Of a DNA stretch of 64,000 bases, positions 8,877-17,203 are shown in pieces; within the stretch, counting starts at the first letter, position 1, and every line of letters starts with the position of its first letter. The translations under genes and the position numbers were made by a program. Source of the DNA: Mameliella sp. MMSF_3455 (GTDB taxonomy: Bacteria; Pseudomonadota; Alphaproteobacteria; Rhodobacterales; Rhodobacteraceae); the NCBI RefSeq assembly GCF_030733205.1, contig NZ_JASHJL010000009.1, forward strand, positions 90,830-154,829, read 5' to 3'. The notes under the pieces are model-generated. The model did not search any database and was not told where the DNA came from. It worked only from the letters and a program-made list of their open reading frames with translations.

Positions 8877-9947
8877 ATGACCCTGCCTGATACCATGCAT
8901 GCCGTCCTGCTCACCGGCCACGGTGGGCTCGACCGTCTCGAATATCGCACCGATGTCCCCGTGCCGCGCCCTGATCCGGGCGAGGTGCTGATCCGTGTCG
9001 GGGCCTCTGCGGTGAACAACACCGACGTGAACACGCGCACCGGCTGGTATTCAAAGGCCGTGCGCGGCGACACGAACACCGCTGCTGCCACGGGCTATGA
9101 CGGTGCATCGGATGCCGACGGCGGCTGGTCCGGCGCGCTGTCCTTTCCGCGTATCCAGGGGGCGGACGCCTGCGGGCGCATCGTGGCGGTGGGCGAAGGC
9201 GTCGATCCGGGCCGCGTCGGCGCGCGCGTGCTTGTGCGGCCGATGTATCGACCGGGACACAGCGCCGACCCACATGCGCTGGAGACGTTCGGATCGGAAC
9301 GGGACGGTGCCTTTGCCCAGTTCGCCACCACCGCTTTGGAGAATGCCATCGACGTGGAGAGCGCGCTGACCGACCTGGAACTGGCCTCTTTCCCTTGCGC
9401 CTTTTCAACCGCCGAAGGAATGATCCAGCGCGCCTCTCTGGCGGCTGAGCGCGTGCTGATCACCGGCGCATCGGGCGGGGTGGGTTCGGCCGCCATCCAG
9501 CTGGCCAAGCGACGCGGCGCCCATGTGACCGCCCTGACCAGCCCGGCCAAGGCAGAGACCCTGCGCGCGCTTGGCGCCGATGCCTGTCTGTCCCGCGACG
9601 ACGCGCTTCCGGCGGACGGTTTCGACGTTGTGCTTGACCTCGTGGGCGGGCCGCGCTGGCCCGAATTGCTCGATGCATTGGCGATCGGTGGGCGATACGT
9701 GACCTCGGGCGCCATCGCCGGCCCGATCGTGGAGCTGGACCTGCGGACGCTCTACCTCAAGGACCAGACTCTGATCGGCAGCACGCGGCAGGACCCGACC
9801 GTCTTTGCCGACCTGGTGGGCTACATCGAACGCGGCGAGGTGCGGCCGACGCTGGCCGAGACGTTCGAGTTGAGCGACATCCGCAAGGCTCAGGAGGCCT
9901 TTCTTACCAAGTCTCACATCGGCAAGATCGGCCTGCGCATTCCGTGA
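8877..9947 (+). CDS. Alcohol dehydrogenase family protein (MDR)
   Basis: MDR oxidoreductase of 356 residues. The N-terminal GroES-like domain has the motif VNNTDVNTRTGWYS. A segment around residues 75-100 (GGWSGALSFPRIQGADACG) marks the subfamily, and the Rossmann motif GASGGVGSAAIQLAKRRG lies near residue 195. No catalytic zinc Cys/His set is evident, so a quinone or enone reductase activity is as likely as alcohol oxidation. It is divergent from and probably repressed by the adjacent TetR protein. The ATG at 8877 follows a weak purine stretch. Confidence 0.9.
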   Translation: MTLPDTMHAVLLTGHGGLDRLEYRTDVPVPRPDPGEVLIRVGASAVNNTDVNTRTGWYSKAVRGDTNTAAATGYDGASDADGGWSGALSFPRIQGADACGRIVAVGEGVDPGRVGARVLVRPMYRPGHSADPHALETFGSERDGAFAQFATTALENAIDVESALTDLELASFPCAFSTAEGMIQRASLAAERVLITGASGGVGSAAIQLAKRRGAHVTALTSPAKAETLRALGADACLSRDDALPADGFDVVLDLVGGPRWPELLDALAIGGRYVTSGAIAGPIVELDLRTLYLKDQTLIGSTRQDPTVFADLVGYIERGEVRPTLAETFELSDIRKAQEAFLTKSHIGKIGLRIP

Positions 9948-9980
9948 AGCCGGCGTTGGTCTCGAGGTTGAAAAGTGCAA

Positions 9981-10011
9981 GGCCGCGAAAGTGACCTTCA
10001 CTCTCGCGGCC
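9981..10011. repeat. Long intergenic hairpin after the dehydrogenase gene
   Basis: Arms GGCCGCGA and TCGCGGCC enclose an inner GTGA/TCAC stem with a 3-base loop. It lies 33 bases after the stop at 9947 and between convergent genes. No T-tract follows, so it may stabilise the mRNA end or mark a Rho-dependent end rather than act as a classical terminator. Confidence 0.4.
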
Positions 10012-10138
10012 TACACCTGCCGTCCGGATGTGGCCCGGAATGGAGGGGGTTATTGGCCGTTGCTCCGAAGCGGGGAAGGCCGGAGCGCGGCGCTTTCTGT
10101 TGCGGCGGTGCCTGACGTCCGTTCTTGGCGCTGTTGCG

Positions 10139-10387
10139 TCACAGGCTGGCCATGCCCACCAGCATGGAGCCAAGGGCAACGAGGTGGATCATCATGATTG
10201 CCTTGTCGTTCCAGAGCACGCCGACAATGAACCAGCCGAGGACGCCAACCAGGAACAGGGAGAGGTTCCACGGTGTCCAGCCGAACCCGGTCGCGGTGTA
10301 TCCCAAGATCTGGATGATCGAGGCCAGCCACTTCACGACAAAGGCGGTGTTTGCGCGCGCGATGATATTGGTTGCCTCAGACGCCAC
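10139..10387 (-). CDS. Small membrane protein (possibly DUF6552)
   Basis: Protein of 82 residues with two or three hydrophobic helices and the features KWLASIIQILGY, TPWN and GVLWNDKAIMMIH. These fit a small uncharacterised alphaproteobacterial membrane family that I believe is DUF6552, with moderate certainty. I chose the GTG at 10387 because it overlaps the end of the SDR gene by about 11 bases, a coupled arrangement; an ATG at 10450 would add 21 residues of out-of-character Pro/Gly-rich sequence that are the other frame of the SDR. It probably forms an operon with the SDR gene. Function unknown. Confidence 0.65.
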   Translation of the reverse strand: MASEATNIIARANTAFVVKWLASIIQILGYTATGFGWTPWNLSLFLVGVLGWFIVGVLWNDKAIMMIHLVALGSMLVGMASL

Positions 10388-11081
10388 GGGTGAGCCCTCC
10401 GTCGATCCGCCAGTTCTGCCCGGTGACATAGCCGCCTCCCTCGGAGGCAAGCCAACCGATCAGCGAGGACACCTCGTCTTCCTTGCCGTAGCGGCCCATC
10501 GGGATGCGCGCACGGCGTTCCTCGGTCTCGGGCAGGCTGTCGATGAAGCCGGGAAGGATGTTGTTCATGCGGATGTTTTGCGGGGCATACTTGTCCGCGT
10601 AGAGCTTGGCGAAGCCGGCGAGGCCGGCGCGGAAGATCCCCGAGGTCGGGAAGAGCGGGTCGGGCTCGAAGGTTGCGAAGGTCGAGATGTTGATGATCGC
10701 ACCGCCGTCCTGCGCTGCCATGATCGGCGTGACGAGGCGAGTGGGTCGGATCACGTTCAGAAGATAGACATCGAGTCCGGCATGCCATTCCTCGTCCGTG
10801 ATCTCGATGATGTCGCCCTTGGGGCCGTGTCCGGCAGAGTTCACAAGCACGTCGATGCGGCCCCACCGGTCCACCGCGCCATCGACGAGGCGTTTGAGAT
10901 CCGCGACCGACTGGTTCGATCCGGTGATGCCGAAACCGCCGAGTTCCTCGGCCAGCGCCTCGCCCTTGCCGGAAGACGACAAGACGCCGATCCTGAACCC
11001 GTCGGCGGCCAGGCGTTTCGCAGCCCCGGCGCCCATTCCGCTGCCGCCTGCCGTGATCAGTGCCACCTTTTCTATCGTCAT
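10377..11081 (-). CDS. SDR family oxidoreductase
   Basis: Short-chain dehydrogenase of 234 residues. The cofactor motif TAGGSGMGAGAA lies near the N-terminus and NSAGHG near residue 82. The region expected to hold the YxxxK pair reads FRAGLAGFAKLYADK, so the usual catalytic Tyr seems to be replaced by Phe/Arg: FRAGLAGFAK instead of YxxSKxAL. Absence of the Tyr would mean an atypical or non-catalytic SDR. It is divergent from the LysR gene at 11198 and upstream of the small membrane protein. Confidence 0.85.
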   Translation of the reverse strand: MTIEKVALITAGGSGMGAGAAKRLAADGFRIGVLSSSGKGEALAEELGGFGITGSNQSVADLKRLVDGAVDRWGRIDVLVNSAGHGPKGDIIEITDEEWHAGLDVYLLNVIRPTRLVTPIMAAQDGGAIINISTFATFEPDPLFPTSGIFRAGLAGFAKLYADKYAPQNIRMNNILPGFIDSLPETEERRARIPMGRYGKEDEVSSLIGWLASEGGGYVTGQNWRIDGGLTRGV

Positions 11082-11119
11082 GATCCTGGTCTCCTTACTT
11101 GCCGGACAATCCCGGCCGC

Positions 11120-11134
11120 TTCTGTTATGCAGAA
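11120..11134. promoter_or_regulatory. Candidate LysR-type operator
   Basis: Inverted repeat TTCTG-N5-CAGAA lies in the 116-base gap between the divergent SDR and LysR genes. It contains a T-N11-A spacing (11121 to 11133), the classical LysR recognition pattern. Confidence 0.45.
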
Positions 11135-11197
11135 CTAAGAAGTCGGCAGGGCTTTGGCCAACCAGATCGCCTGTCTCGTGGATGTAGGAAAACTATT

Positions 11198-12085
11198 GTG
11201 TCGAACGAAGTCACCTTGCCCCCGTTGAATGGCCTCCGGGCCTTTGCAGCGGCAGGCAGACATCTGAACTTTCGCGCCGCGGCCGATGAACTGGGGGTGA
11301 CCCAGGGGGCGGTGGCCCAGCAGGTGCGCGGGCTCGAGGATCATCTTGGTCTTCGCCTGTTCCTGAGGGAGCCGCGCGGCCTGGCGTTTACCGCGGAAGG
11401 TCGTACCTATCACGCGGGTGTGTCGCAGGCATTCTCCCAGCTGTCGGAGGCAACCGCGGCGCTTCGGTCGGCGCCGACGCGGGTGACGATCAGCGTGACA
11501 CCGACATTTGCGTCGAAATGGCTCATTCCGCGGCTCGCGGAGCTCAGCCAAGCCCATCCCGGCATTGATCTGCGCATCACTGCTACGGAGCGGGTCTTGA
11601 GCTTTCACGCCGACGGGATCGACCTTGCGGTGCGCCAGGCGCGTCCGCCTTTCGGGGCGAGCCTGCGCGCCGACCTCCTGTTCTCACAAGAGGTGATCGC
11701 GGTGTGCTCACCCAGTCTGGTCGTTCAGCATGACCTGCCGCTCGATGTGGCGACCCTGGCCAGCAAGACGCTGTTGCATGACATCCACGACCTATGGCCG
11801 AAGTTCATCAAGACGGTGTTCGGGGAAGACGTGAAGCTTTCGCGCGGACCACGGTTCAACCAAACGACATTGGCTCTGGACGCCGCCCTGGCCGGGCAGG
11901 GGATCGCGCTGGCGAGCCGTTTCCTTGTGCAGCGGGATCTGAAGGCCGGGCGCCTTGTGCAACCGCTTGAGAATGCGCTCAACGGGGACACGGACTTCTA
12001 CCTCCTGACGCCGCGACAAGGCGCGTCCGATGCCTCGTTGCTCGTCCGGGAGTGGCTGCGGGGCATGACGAACGAAGGCCCTTGA
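11198..12085 (+). CDS. LysR-family regulator (GcvA-like)
   Basis: LTTR of about 295 residues. The N-terminal motif PPLNGLRAFAAAGRHLNFRAAADELGVTQGAVAQQVRGLE is split here only for description: the first part (LNGLRAFAAAGRHLNF) and the HTH (AADELGVTQGAVAQQ) match the GcvA/AmpR-like subgroup. The effector domain spans about 90-290. I chose the GTG at 11198, eight bases after an AGGA; an ATG at 11099 would add 33 unlikely residues. It is divergent from the SDR gene at 11081 and probably regulates it. Confidence 0.85.
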   Translation: MSNEVTLPPLNGLRAFAAAGRHLNFRAAADELGVTQGAVAQQVRGLEDHLGLRLFLREPRGLAFTAEGRTYHAGVSQAFSQLSEATAALRSAPTRVTISVTPTFASKWLIPRLAELSQAHPGIDLRITATERVLSFHADGIDLAVRQARPPFGASLRADLLFSQEVIAVCSPSLVVQHDLPLDVATLASKTLLHDIHDLWPKFIKTVFGEDVKLSRGPRFNQTTLALDAALAGQGIALASRFLVQRDLKAGRLVQPLENALNGDTDFYLLTPRQGASDASLLVREWLRGMTNEGP

Positions 12086-12454
12086 AAAAGGGCGCCCGGA
12101 TTCGCCCGAGACAAGGCAGGTGTGTCTACAGCAGGTGGCTTTGTGGGTGTTCCTGCCATGTGTCCGCAGCGAAGCCCGGCGCTGCCGCGTTGCACTGGGG
12201 CGGCAAGCGGCCCGGCAAGGTCAGCGCGGTCGCGCCAACCCACCATCCCGACCCGTAGGCGCAGCTTTCGCCCCGAAGCAGAGCGGAAAAGCGCCGATCC
12301 CGGTTCCTCGGCCCGTTGTCACAACCCGGTGAGGCTGCATTTCAGCCCTTTGGTGTTGCGCCTGCGCACCTATGTTTGTCACACTGACCGATAGGAGGCA
12401 GGCGGCAGCGCGTGGCCTGCGCGTCTGCTGACTGGCAGAGACAAGGAGACCCCA
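12086..12454 (+). other. Intergenic region before degP
   Basis: 369 bases without a convincing gene. A GAAA-loop hairpin (GCCCTT/AAGGGC) lies at the LysR stop. No clear sigma-70 promoter is visible, although a promoter for degP must lie here or upstream. An AAGGAG Shine-Dalgarno at about 12443-12448 precedes the TTG start of degP. This is also the right-hand junction of the accessory block that separates degP from hflKC. Confidence 0.6.
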
Positions 12455-13927
12455 TTGAAACCGCAATCCCTCGCTCTGACGCAGGAAAACACGACACCGT
12501 TGAGGCTGTTCTGGCTGGCGACGCTGTCGATGTTCCTGATCGTATCTCAATCCCTCATGGCCTCGGCGCGCGGCGCTCCGGACAGCTTTGCCGACCTCGC
12601 CGAACGGATCAGCCCCGCCGTGGTCAATATCACCACCTCGACGACCGTTGCCGGCCGGTCCGGCCCGCGCGGGATCGTGCCCGAAGGCTCTCCCTTCGAA
12701 GATTTCTTTCGTGACTTTCAGGACCGTGGCGGTCCCGGCCGTCCGCGCCGGTCCTCGGCGCTGGGCTCCGGCTTCGTGATTTCCGAAGACGGCTACATCG
12801 TCACCAACAACCACGTCATCGAAGGCGCCGACGAGATCACCATCGAGTTCTTCGAAGGCTTCGAACTGCCGGCGGAACTGGTCGGCACGGACCCCAACAC
12901 CGATATCGCCCTGCTCAAGGTCGAGGCGGACCGTCCGCTGACCGCCGTGCCCTTTGGCGACAGCAACACCATGCGTGTCGGCGACTGGGTGATGGCGATG
13001 GGCAACCCGCTGGGCCAGGGGTTCTCGGTCTCGGCGGGCATCGTCTCGGCCCGCAATCGCGCGCTGAGCGGCACCTATGACGACTACATCCAGACCGACG
13101 CGGCCATCAACCGCGGCAACTCTGGCGGGCCGCTGTTCAACATGGACGGCGAGGTGATCGGCGTGAACACTGCGATCCTGTCGCCCAACGGCGGCTCCAT
13201 CGGCATCGGTTTCTCGATGGCGTCGAACGTGGTGGTCAACGTGGTCGACCAGCTGCAGAAATACGGCGAGACCCGCCGTGGCTGGCTGGGCGTGCGCATC
13301 CAGGACGTGAGCGAAGACGTGGCCGACGCGCTGAACCTGGCAGAAGCCAAGGGCGCGCTGGTGTCCGACGTGCCGGAAGGCCCGGCGAAAGAGGCCGGTG
13401 TCGCCGCCGGTGACGTCATCGTCTCGTTTGACGGTGTCGAGGTGGTGGACACCCGCCAGCTGGTGCGCGTTGTGGCCAATACGCCGGTGGGCAAGACCGT
13501 GCGCGTGATCGTCAACCGCGACGGCGAGACCCAGACCCTGAAGGTCACGCTGGGCCGCCGCGAAGAGGCGCAGACCGCGGTGCCCGCCGCCGCGCCCTCG
13601 ACCCCGGACGAGCCGCCGGCCAAGATGGAAACGCTTGGCCTGACCCTCAGCCCGCTGACCGATGCGATCCGCAATGAACTGGGCCTCTCCGCAGGGATGC
13701 AGGGCCTCGCGGTCATGGACGTGGATCCGGCCTCGGAAGCCTACGAGAAGGGCCTGCGTGCCGGTGACATCATCACCGAGGCGGGCCAGCAGGCCGTGGC
13801 CAGCATCGAGGATCTGGAAACCCGCATCGGCGAGGCGCGCGACGAGGGCCGCAAGTCGATCCTGCTGCTGGTGCGGCGGGGCGGCGGCGACCCGCGCTTC
13901 ATGGCGCTGGGCCTGGCGGCGAACTGA
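12455..13927 (+). CDS. degP: Periplasmic serine protease, Do/DegP family
   Basis: HtrA-type protease/chaperone of 490 residues. An N-terminal signal segment (hydrophobic about 18-36) ends near ASARG. The trypsin-like domain carries the triad His120 (NNHV), Asp150 (NTDIAL) and Ser223 (GNSGGP). Two PDZ domains follow (about 270-360 and 395-485). It degrades or refolds damaged envelope proteins. The start is TTG at 12455 with a strong AAGGAG upstream. In relatives this gene is usually next to hflK-hflC-DUF2065; here it is about 11 kb away. An intrinsic terminator follows at 13956. Confidence 0.95.
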   Translation: MKPQSLALTQENTTPLRLFWLATLSMFLIVSQSLMASARGAPDSFADLAERISPAVVNITTSTTVAGRSGPRGIVPEGSPFEDFFRDFQDRGGPGRPRRSSALGSGFVISEDGYIVTNNHVIEGADEITIEFFEGFELPAELVGTDPNTDIALLKVEADRPLTAVPFGDSNTMRVGDWVMAMGNPLGQGFSVSAGIVSARNRALSGTYDDYIQTDAAINRGNSGGPLFNMDGEVIGVNTAILSPNGGSIGIGFSMASNVVVNVVDQLQKYGETRRGWLGVRIQDVSEDVADALNLAEAKGALVSDVPEGPAKEAGVAAGDVIVSFDGVEVVDTRQLVRVVANTPVGKTVRVIVNRDGETQTLKVTLGRREEAQTAVPAAAPSTPDEPPAKMETLGLTLSPLTDAIRNELGLSAGMQGLAVMDVDPASEAYEKGLRAGDIITEAGQQAVASIEDLETRIGEARDEGRKSILLLVRRGGGDPRFMALGLAAN

Positions 13928-13955
13928 GCCGCGAGAAAACCTCCGGACATGACAA

Positions 13956-13982
13956 GGGGCGGCCTTTCGGGCCGCCCCTTTT
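13956..13982 (+). terminator. Intrinsic terminator of degP
   Basis: A perfect 9-bp stem GGGGCGGCC/GGCCGCCCC with loop TTTCG is followed by TTTT, 28 bases after the degP stop. Confidence 0.85.
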
Positions 13983-14010
13983 GCATTCCGCGAGAGCGAC
14001 GCCACGGCCC

Positions 14011-14793
14011 TCAGGGGCGCATGTCGCGGGCCTTTTGCGCGGCGGCGCTCAGCGCCCTTGAGATCTCTCCGCGCAGGGGGCTGTCCTCCAGCACCTGAAG
14101 CCCGGCGGCGGTGGTGCCGGCGTAGTCGAGCATCTGGCGGACGTGATCCGCGGCGCGGGGCGGATCCTCGGCCAGCATCTCGCCACTGGCGCGAAAGAGC
14201 TGCCGGATGGCGCGGTCGGCGACCTCGGGCGGGATGCCCTGCGCCTCGGCATGTTCGGTCATGGTGGCGGCGAACCAGGCGACGAAACCGGGAACCGGCC
14301 CTGTGAGGGCAGTGAAGTGATCCAGTTGTGCCTCGTCGTCCAGCGCGTCTTCGGTGCCGCAGGCCGCCAGCAGACGGCGGGCGACCATGCGGTCGTCCTC
14401 GCTGGCGCCGGGGGCGGCGACCCAGGGCGAATAGGCCAGCCGCCGCGCGGCGGCGGGGCTGGACATGGCGCGGACCACCCGCGGGCTGCCCGTCAGGCGT
14501 TGCAGGTCCGCGATCGTGACGGCGGCCATGACCGAGAGGATCAGCCTTTCCTCGGCAGGCAGGTGCAGGTCCGGTACCCCGGCGGGCGGGATGCTGATCA
14601 GGATCGTGTCGCAGGCGCGGGCCAGCGCGGCGGCATCGTCGGTGACGGTGACCTCGGCGGGCAGGTCGCCCCGTGTGCCGCTGCGGTTGGCGATCCAGAG
14701 ATCGCCGGGCGCGACGGCGCCGCTGTCCAGCCAGGCCTGCGCGATGGCACTGCCCAGCATGCCCGAGCCTCCGACGATGCCGATGCTGCTCAT
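14011..14793 (-). CDS. Pyrroline-5-carboxylate reductase-like protein
   Basis: NAD(P)-binding protein of 260 residues with the ProC-type N-terminal motif IGIVGGSGMLGSAIA and the RAMSSPAAA and LTGPVPGFVAWFA motifs in the catalytic dimerisation region. In true ProC the corresponding segments read VRxMPN and ALSGSGPAY. The divergence in both makes this a P5CR/F420-binding-like paralogue rather than the housekeeping proline enzyme. It is 29 bases downstream of the lipoprotein gene on the same strand. Substrate uncertain. Confidence 0.8.
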   Translation of the reverse strand: MSSIGIVGGSGMLGSAIAQAWLDSGAVAPGDLWIANRSGTRGDLPAEVTVTDDAAALARACDTILISIPPAGVPDLHLPAEERLILSVMAAVTIADLQRLTGSPRVVRAMSSPAAARRLAYSPWVAAPGASEDDRMVARRLLAACGTEDALDDEAQLDHFTALTGPVPGFVAWFAATMTEHAEAQGIPPEVADRAIRQLFRASGEMLAEDPPRAADHVRQMLDYAGTTAAGLQVLEDSPLRGEISRALSAAAQKARDMRP

Positions 14794-14822
14794 GTCAGGT
14801 GTCCTTTCGTGGGGCCGCGCGG

Positions 14823-15353
14823 TCAGCTTTCGGGCAGTTCGACTGCCACCAGCCCCAGCGCGCGGGCGGTTTCCAGCGAGAGCTGCGCGCTTTCCAGCCC
14901 GCGTTCGGACTGGTACTTGCGCACCGCTGCCGAGGTCGGCGCGTCCATCCTACCCGAGACATTGCCCGAGAAATAGCCACGCGCGGCCAGCGCCCGCTGC
15001 ACGGACGAGATGAACTCGGGCGTCATGTCTTCGGGGCAGGGGGCCTCGAAGGTGATCTCGGCGCGTTCGCGGACCAGCCTGGGCACCGGGGCCTTGCGGT
15101 AGATCGGTGTGCGGATCACGGTGCCGTCCTCGGCGATCTCGGCCTGGACCACCTGCACCTCGCCCATCACGTGCTCATAGATGGCCGGACGCAGGTCGCG
15201 GGCCTGGCAGGTGCCATCGTCGAGATGTTCGGCAAGCGGGGGAGTGGCCTCGGGGCCGTGTGCCTCGCGGCTGACGGTCTGCGGGGGGGCGCAGGCGGCC
15301 AGCAGGACCAGCGCCAGCAGCGGCGCGGCGTGGGGCCGGGGAATAGGGGACAT
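14823..15353 (-). CDS. Peptidoglycan-binding lipoprotein
   Basis: Protein of 176 residues with a lipoprotein signal peptide (hydrophobic stretch then LLAAC; predicted lipidated Cys near residue 21). The C-terminal PG_binding_1 domain (about 115-172) contains IQRALAARGYF-like and TSAAVRKYQ motifs (here VQRALAARGYF, APTSAAVRKYQ). It probably anchors to the outer or inner membrane and contacts the cell wall. It is followed by the P5CR-like gene in the same direction. The middle region (30-110) has no recognised domain. Confidence 0.85.
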   Translation of the reverse strand: MSPIPRPHAAPLLALVLLAACAPPQTVSREAHGPEATPPLAEHLDDGTCQARDLRPAIYEHVMGEVQVVQAEIAEDGTVIRTPIYRKAPVPRLVRERAEITFEAPCPEDMTPEFISSVQRALAARGYFSGNVSGRMDAPTSAAVRKYQSERGLESAQLSLETARALGLVAVELPES

Positions 15354-15451
15354 GACTGCTCGGGCCTCGGTGTGCCTTTTTCTTGGCGGCAGGATAGCGG
15401 GTTTGGCCCGATCTGCCTAGAGGCAGGCGGACCCGCGCGCGGGTCCTTGCC

Positions 15452-15784
15452 TCAGGGCGTGTCCAGCAACCGGTCGAGCAGCGGCGAAATATCCTCGATC
15501 TCTTCGGAGATGACGTGGGTGACGCCGTTCTCGCGTTGGACGCGCCCGGTGACGCGCAGCATGCGGCCCGCGATCACCGCCCGGCGGAAGCGTTCGTAAA
15601 GCTTGCGCCAGACGATGACGTTGACCACGCCGGTCTCGTCTTCGAGCGTGATGAAGATCACCCCCTTGGCGGTGCCGGGGCGCTGGCGCAGGATCACCAG
15701 CCCGGCCACGGTGACGCGGGCGCCGTTGGGCGGCTCTGCCAGGCGGCTGGCGATCAGGCAGGAAGGCGGTTGCGGCCAGGTCAT
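15452..15784 (-). pseudogene. dnaE2: DnaE2 remnant: C-terminal OB domain only
   Basis: This 110-residue ORF begins MTWPQPPSC and from about residue 20 reads as the C-terminal OB-fold of error-prone DNA polymerase DnaE2 (VTVAGLV, RQRPGTAKGVIF, TLEDETG, NVIVW). The whole polymerase (normally over 1000 residues), its PHP and palm domains and the usual KSRDF-type C-terminal tail are missing, as are imuA and imuB, which normally precede dnaE2. A LexA box lies two bases before the ATG. The simplest reading is an internal deletion that fused the SOS promoter to the end of dnaE2. The fragment could still be expressed as a small OB-fold protein. Confidence 0.8.
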
Positions 15785-15786
15785 TC

Positions 15787-15801
15787 GAACAAATATAGAA
15801 C
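15787..15801. promoter_or_regulatory. LexA (SOS) box, alphaproteobacterial type
   Basis: GAAC at 15787-15790 and GAAC at 15798-15801 with seven bases between match the direct-repeat LexA site of alphaproteobacteria exactly (GTTC-N7-GTTC on the minus strand). It lies two bases upstream of the ATG of the DnaE2 remnant on the minus strand, overlapping where transcription or ribosome binding would start. Confidence 0.8.
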
Positions 15802-15937
15802 ATTTGCACGCAACGGCCAAGACGCCCTCCACCACCGTCACCGGAACGTGCAGCAAGAGGAACGCGGCGGCAAAAAATCGTATTCTGCCCTTGAGTTGAC
15901 GCAAATGGGACTGGCGGGCAAAGGGCGTCCCCACTAG

Positions 15938-16290
<353 letters not shown>

Positions 16291-16291
<1 letters not shown>

Positions 16292-17049
16292 TGCCTGCCC
16301 GGGCGCCGCGTCTGCCGTGGCGCCCCTGGCCCGCGTCTGCCCGCGGCGCAGCCATGACGCTGTGCCTGTGGCTGGCGGGCATGGCCCCGGCCATGGCGCA
16401 GGAGGCGGTTGCCGCCCGCTACGAGGGCGCGGTGACGCGCTACCCGCACGGCGTGCTGGGGGATGAGATCGAGTATGACACCCTGGCAGTGACTCTGTCG
16501 GACGGGCGCGTGCTGCGCCGCCGCTGGCAGGTGCCGCTGGTTTTCGAGGATATCGCGCCGCGGCTCTGGGACGTGACCGGCGACGGGGTGCCGGAGGTGG
16601 TGACGGTCGAGAGTCACGCGGACCGCGGCGCCCGGCTGGCGATCTGGGAGGTCGAGGGGGCGGACTTGCGTCCGCTGGCCGCGACGCCCTTCATCGGTCA
16701 GCGCTTTCGCTGGCTGGCGCCCGTGGGTGCGGCGGATCTGGACGGCGACGGCGCCATCGAGATCGCCTATGTCGACCGGCCGCACCTCGCAAAAACCCTG
16801 CGCCTCTGGCGACTGGAGGAGGGCGCTCTTCGGCCCGTGGCCTCGGCAGAGGGGTTTTCGAACCATCGGATCAGCTGGAACCACATCGTCGGCGGGCTGC
16901 GGAATTGCGGCGACGGGCCGGAAATCGTTCTACCCTCGGGCGATTGGCGGCATGTGATGGTGGTGCGCCTGGCGGCGGGCGGCCTTGAGCGTTACGCCAG
17001 CGATCCTTACAGCCCCGAGATGCTGACCGCCGTGATGGACTGTCGCTGA
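16291..17049 (+). CDS. Secreted VCBS/FG-GAP-repeat protein
   Basis: Protein of 252 residues with a long N-terminal region and a signal peptide ending AMAQE near residue 37. Two calcium-binding DxxGDG motifs (DVTGDGVPEVV and DLDGDGAIEIA) mark FG-GAP/VCBS-like beta-propeller repeats. It is probably exported. It is coupled to the ferredoxin gene by start/stop overlap, and family function is unknown. The true start could be the internal ATG at 16354 (MTLCLWLAG), which gives a more normal signal peptide. Confidence 0.75.
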
Positions 17050-17069
17050 AACCGGGGCGCGGCGCCCTT

Positions 17070-17094
17070 GGCTTCTTCTCTGCAAAAATACTCC
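17070..17094 (-). repeat. Dispersed intergenic element, copy 1
   Basis: The minus strand reads GGAGTATTTTTGCAGAGAAG then AAGCC. This matches 24 of 25 bases at 63904-63928 in the opposite orientation. Both copies lie just downstream of a gene end next to GC-rich inverted repeats. Function unknown. Confidence 0.6.
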
Positions 17095-17203
17095 CGGGGG
17101 AGGCGACCAGAGGGAGACGGGGGCGGCGCCCCCATTTTCTCTCCGACCCCGAGGAACGATTCGGGCTTAACTTTCCCGGACGCCCGAATTACCCATAACG
17201 GCC

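Noticed and set aside
12221..14005. 594-codon minus-strand frame
   Set aside because: Antisense to degP, which has a full protease triad on the plus strand.
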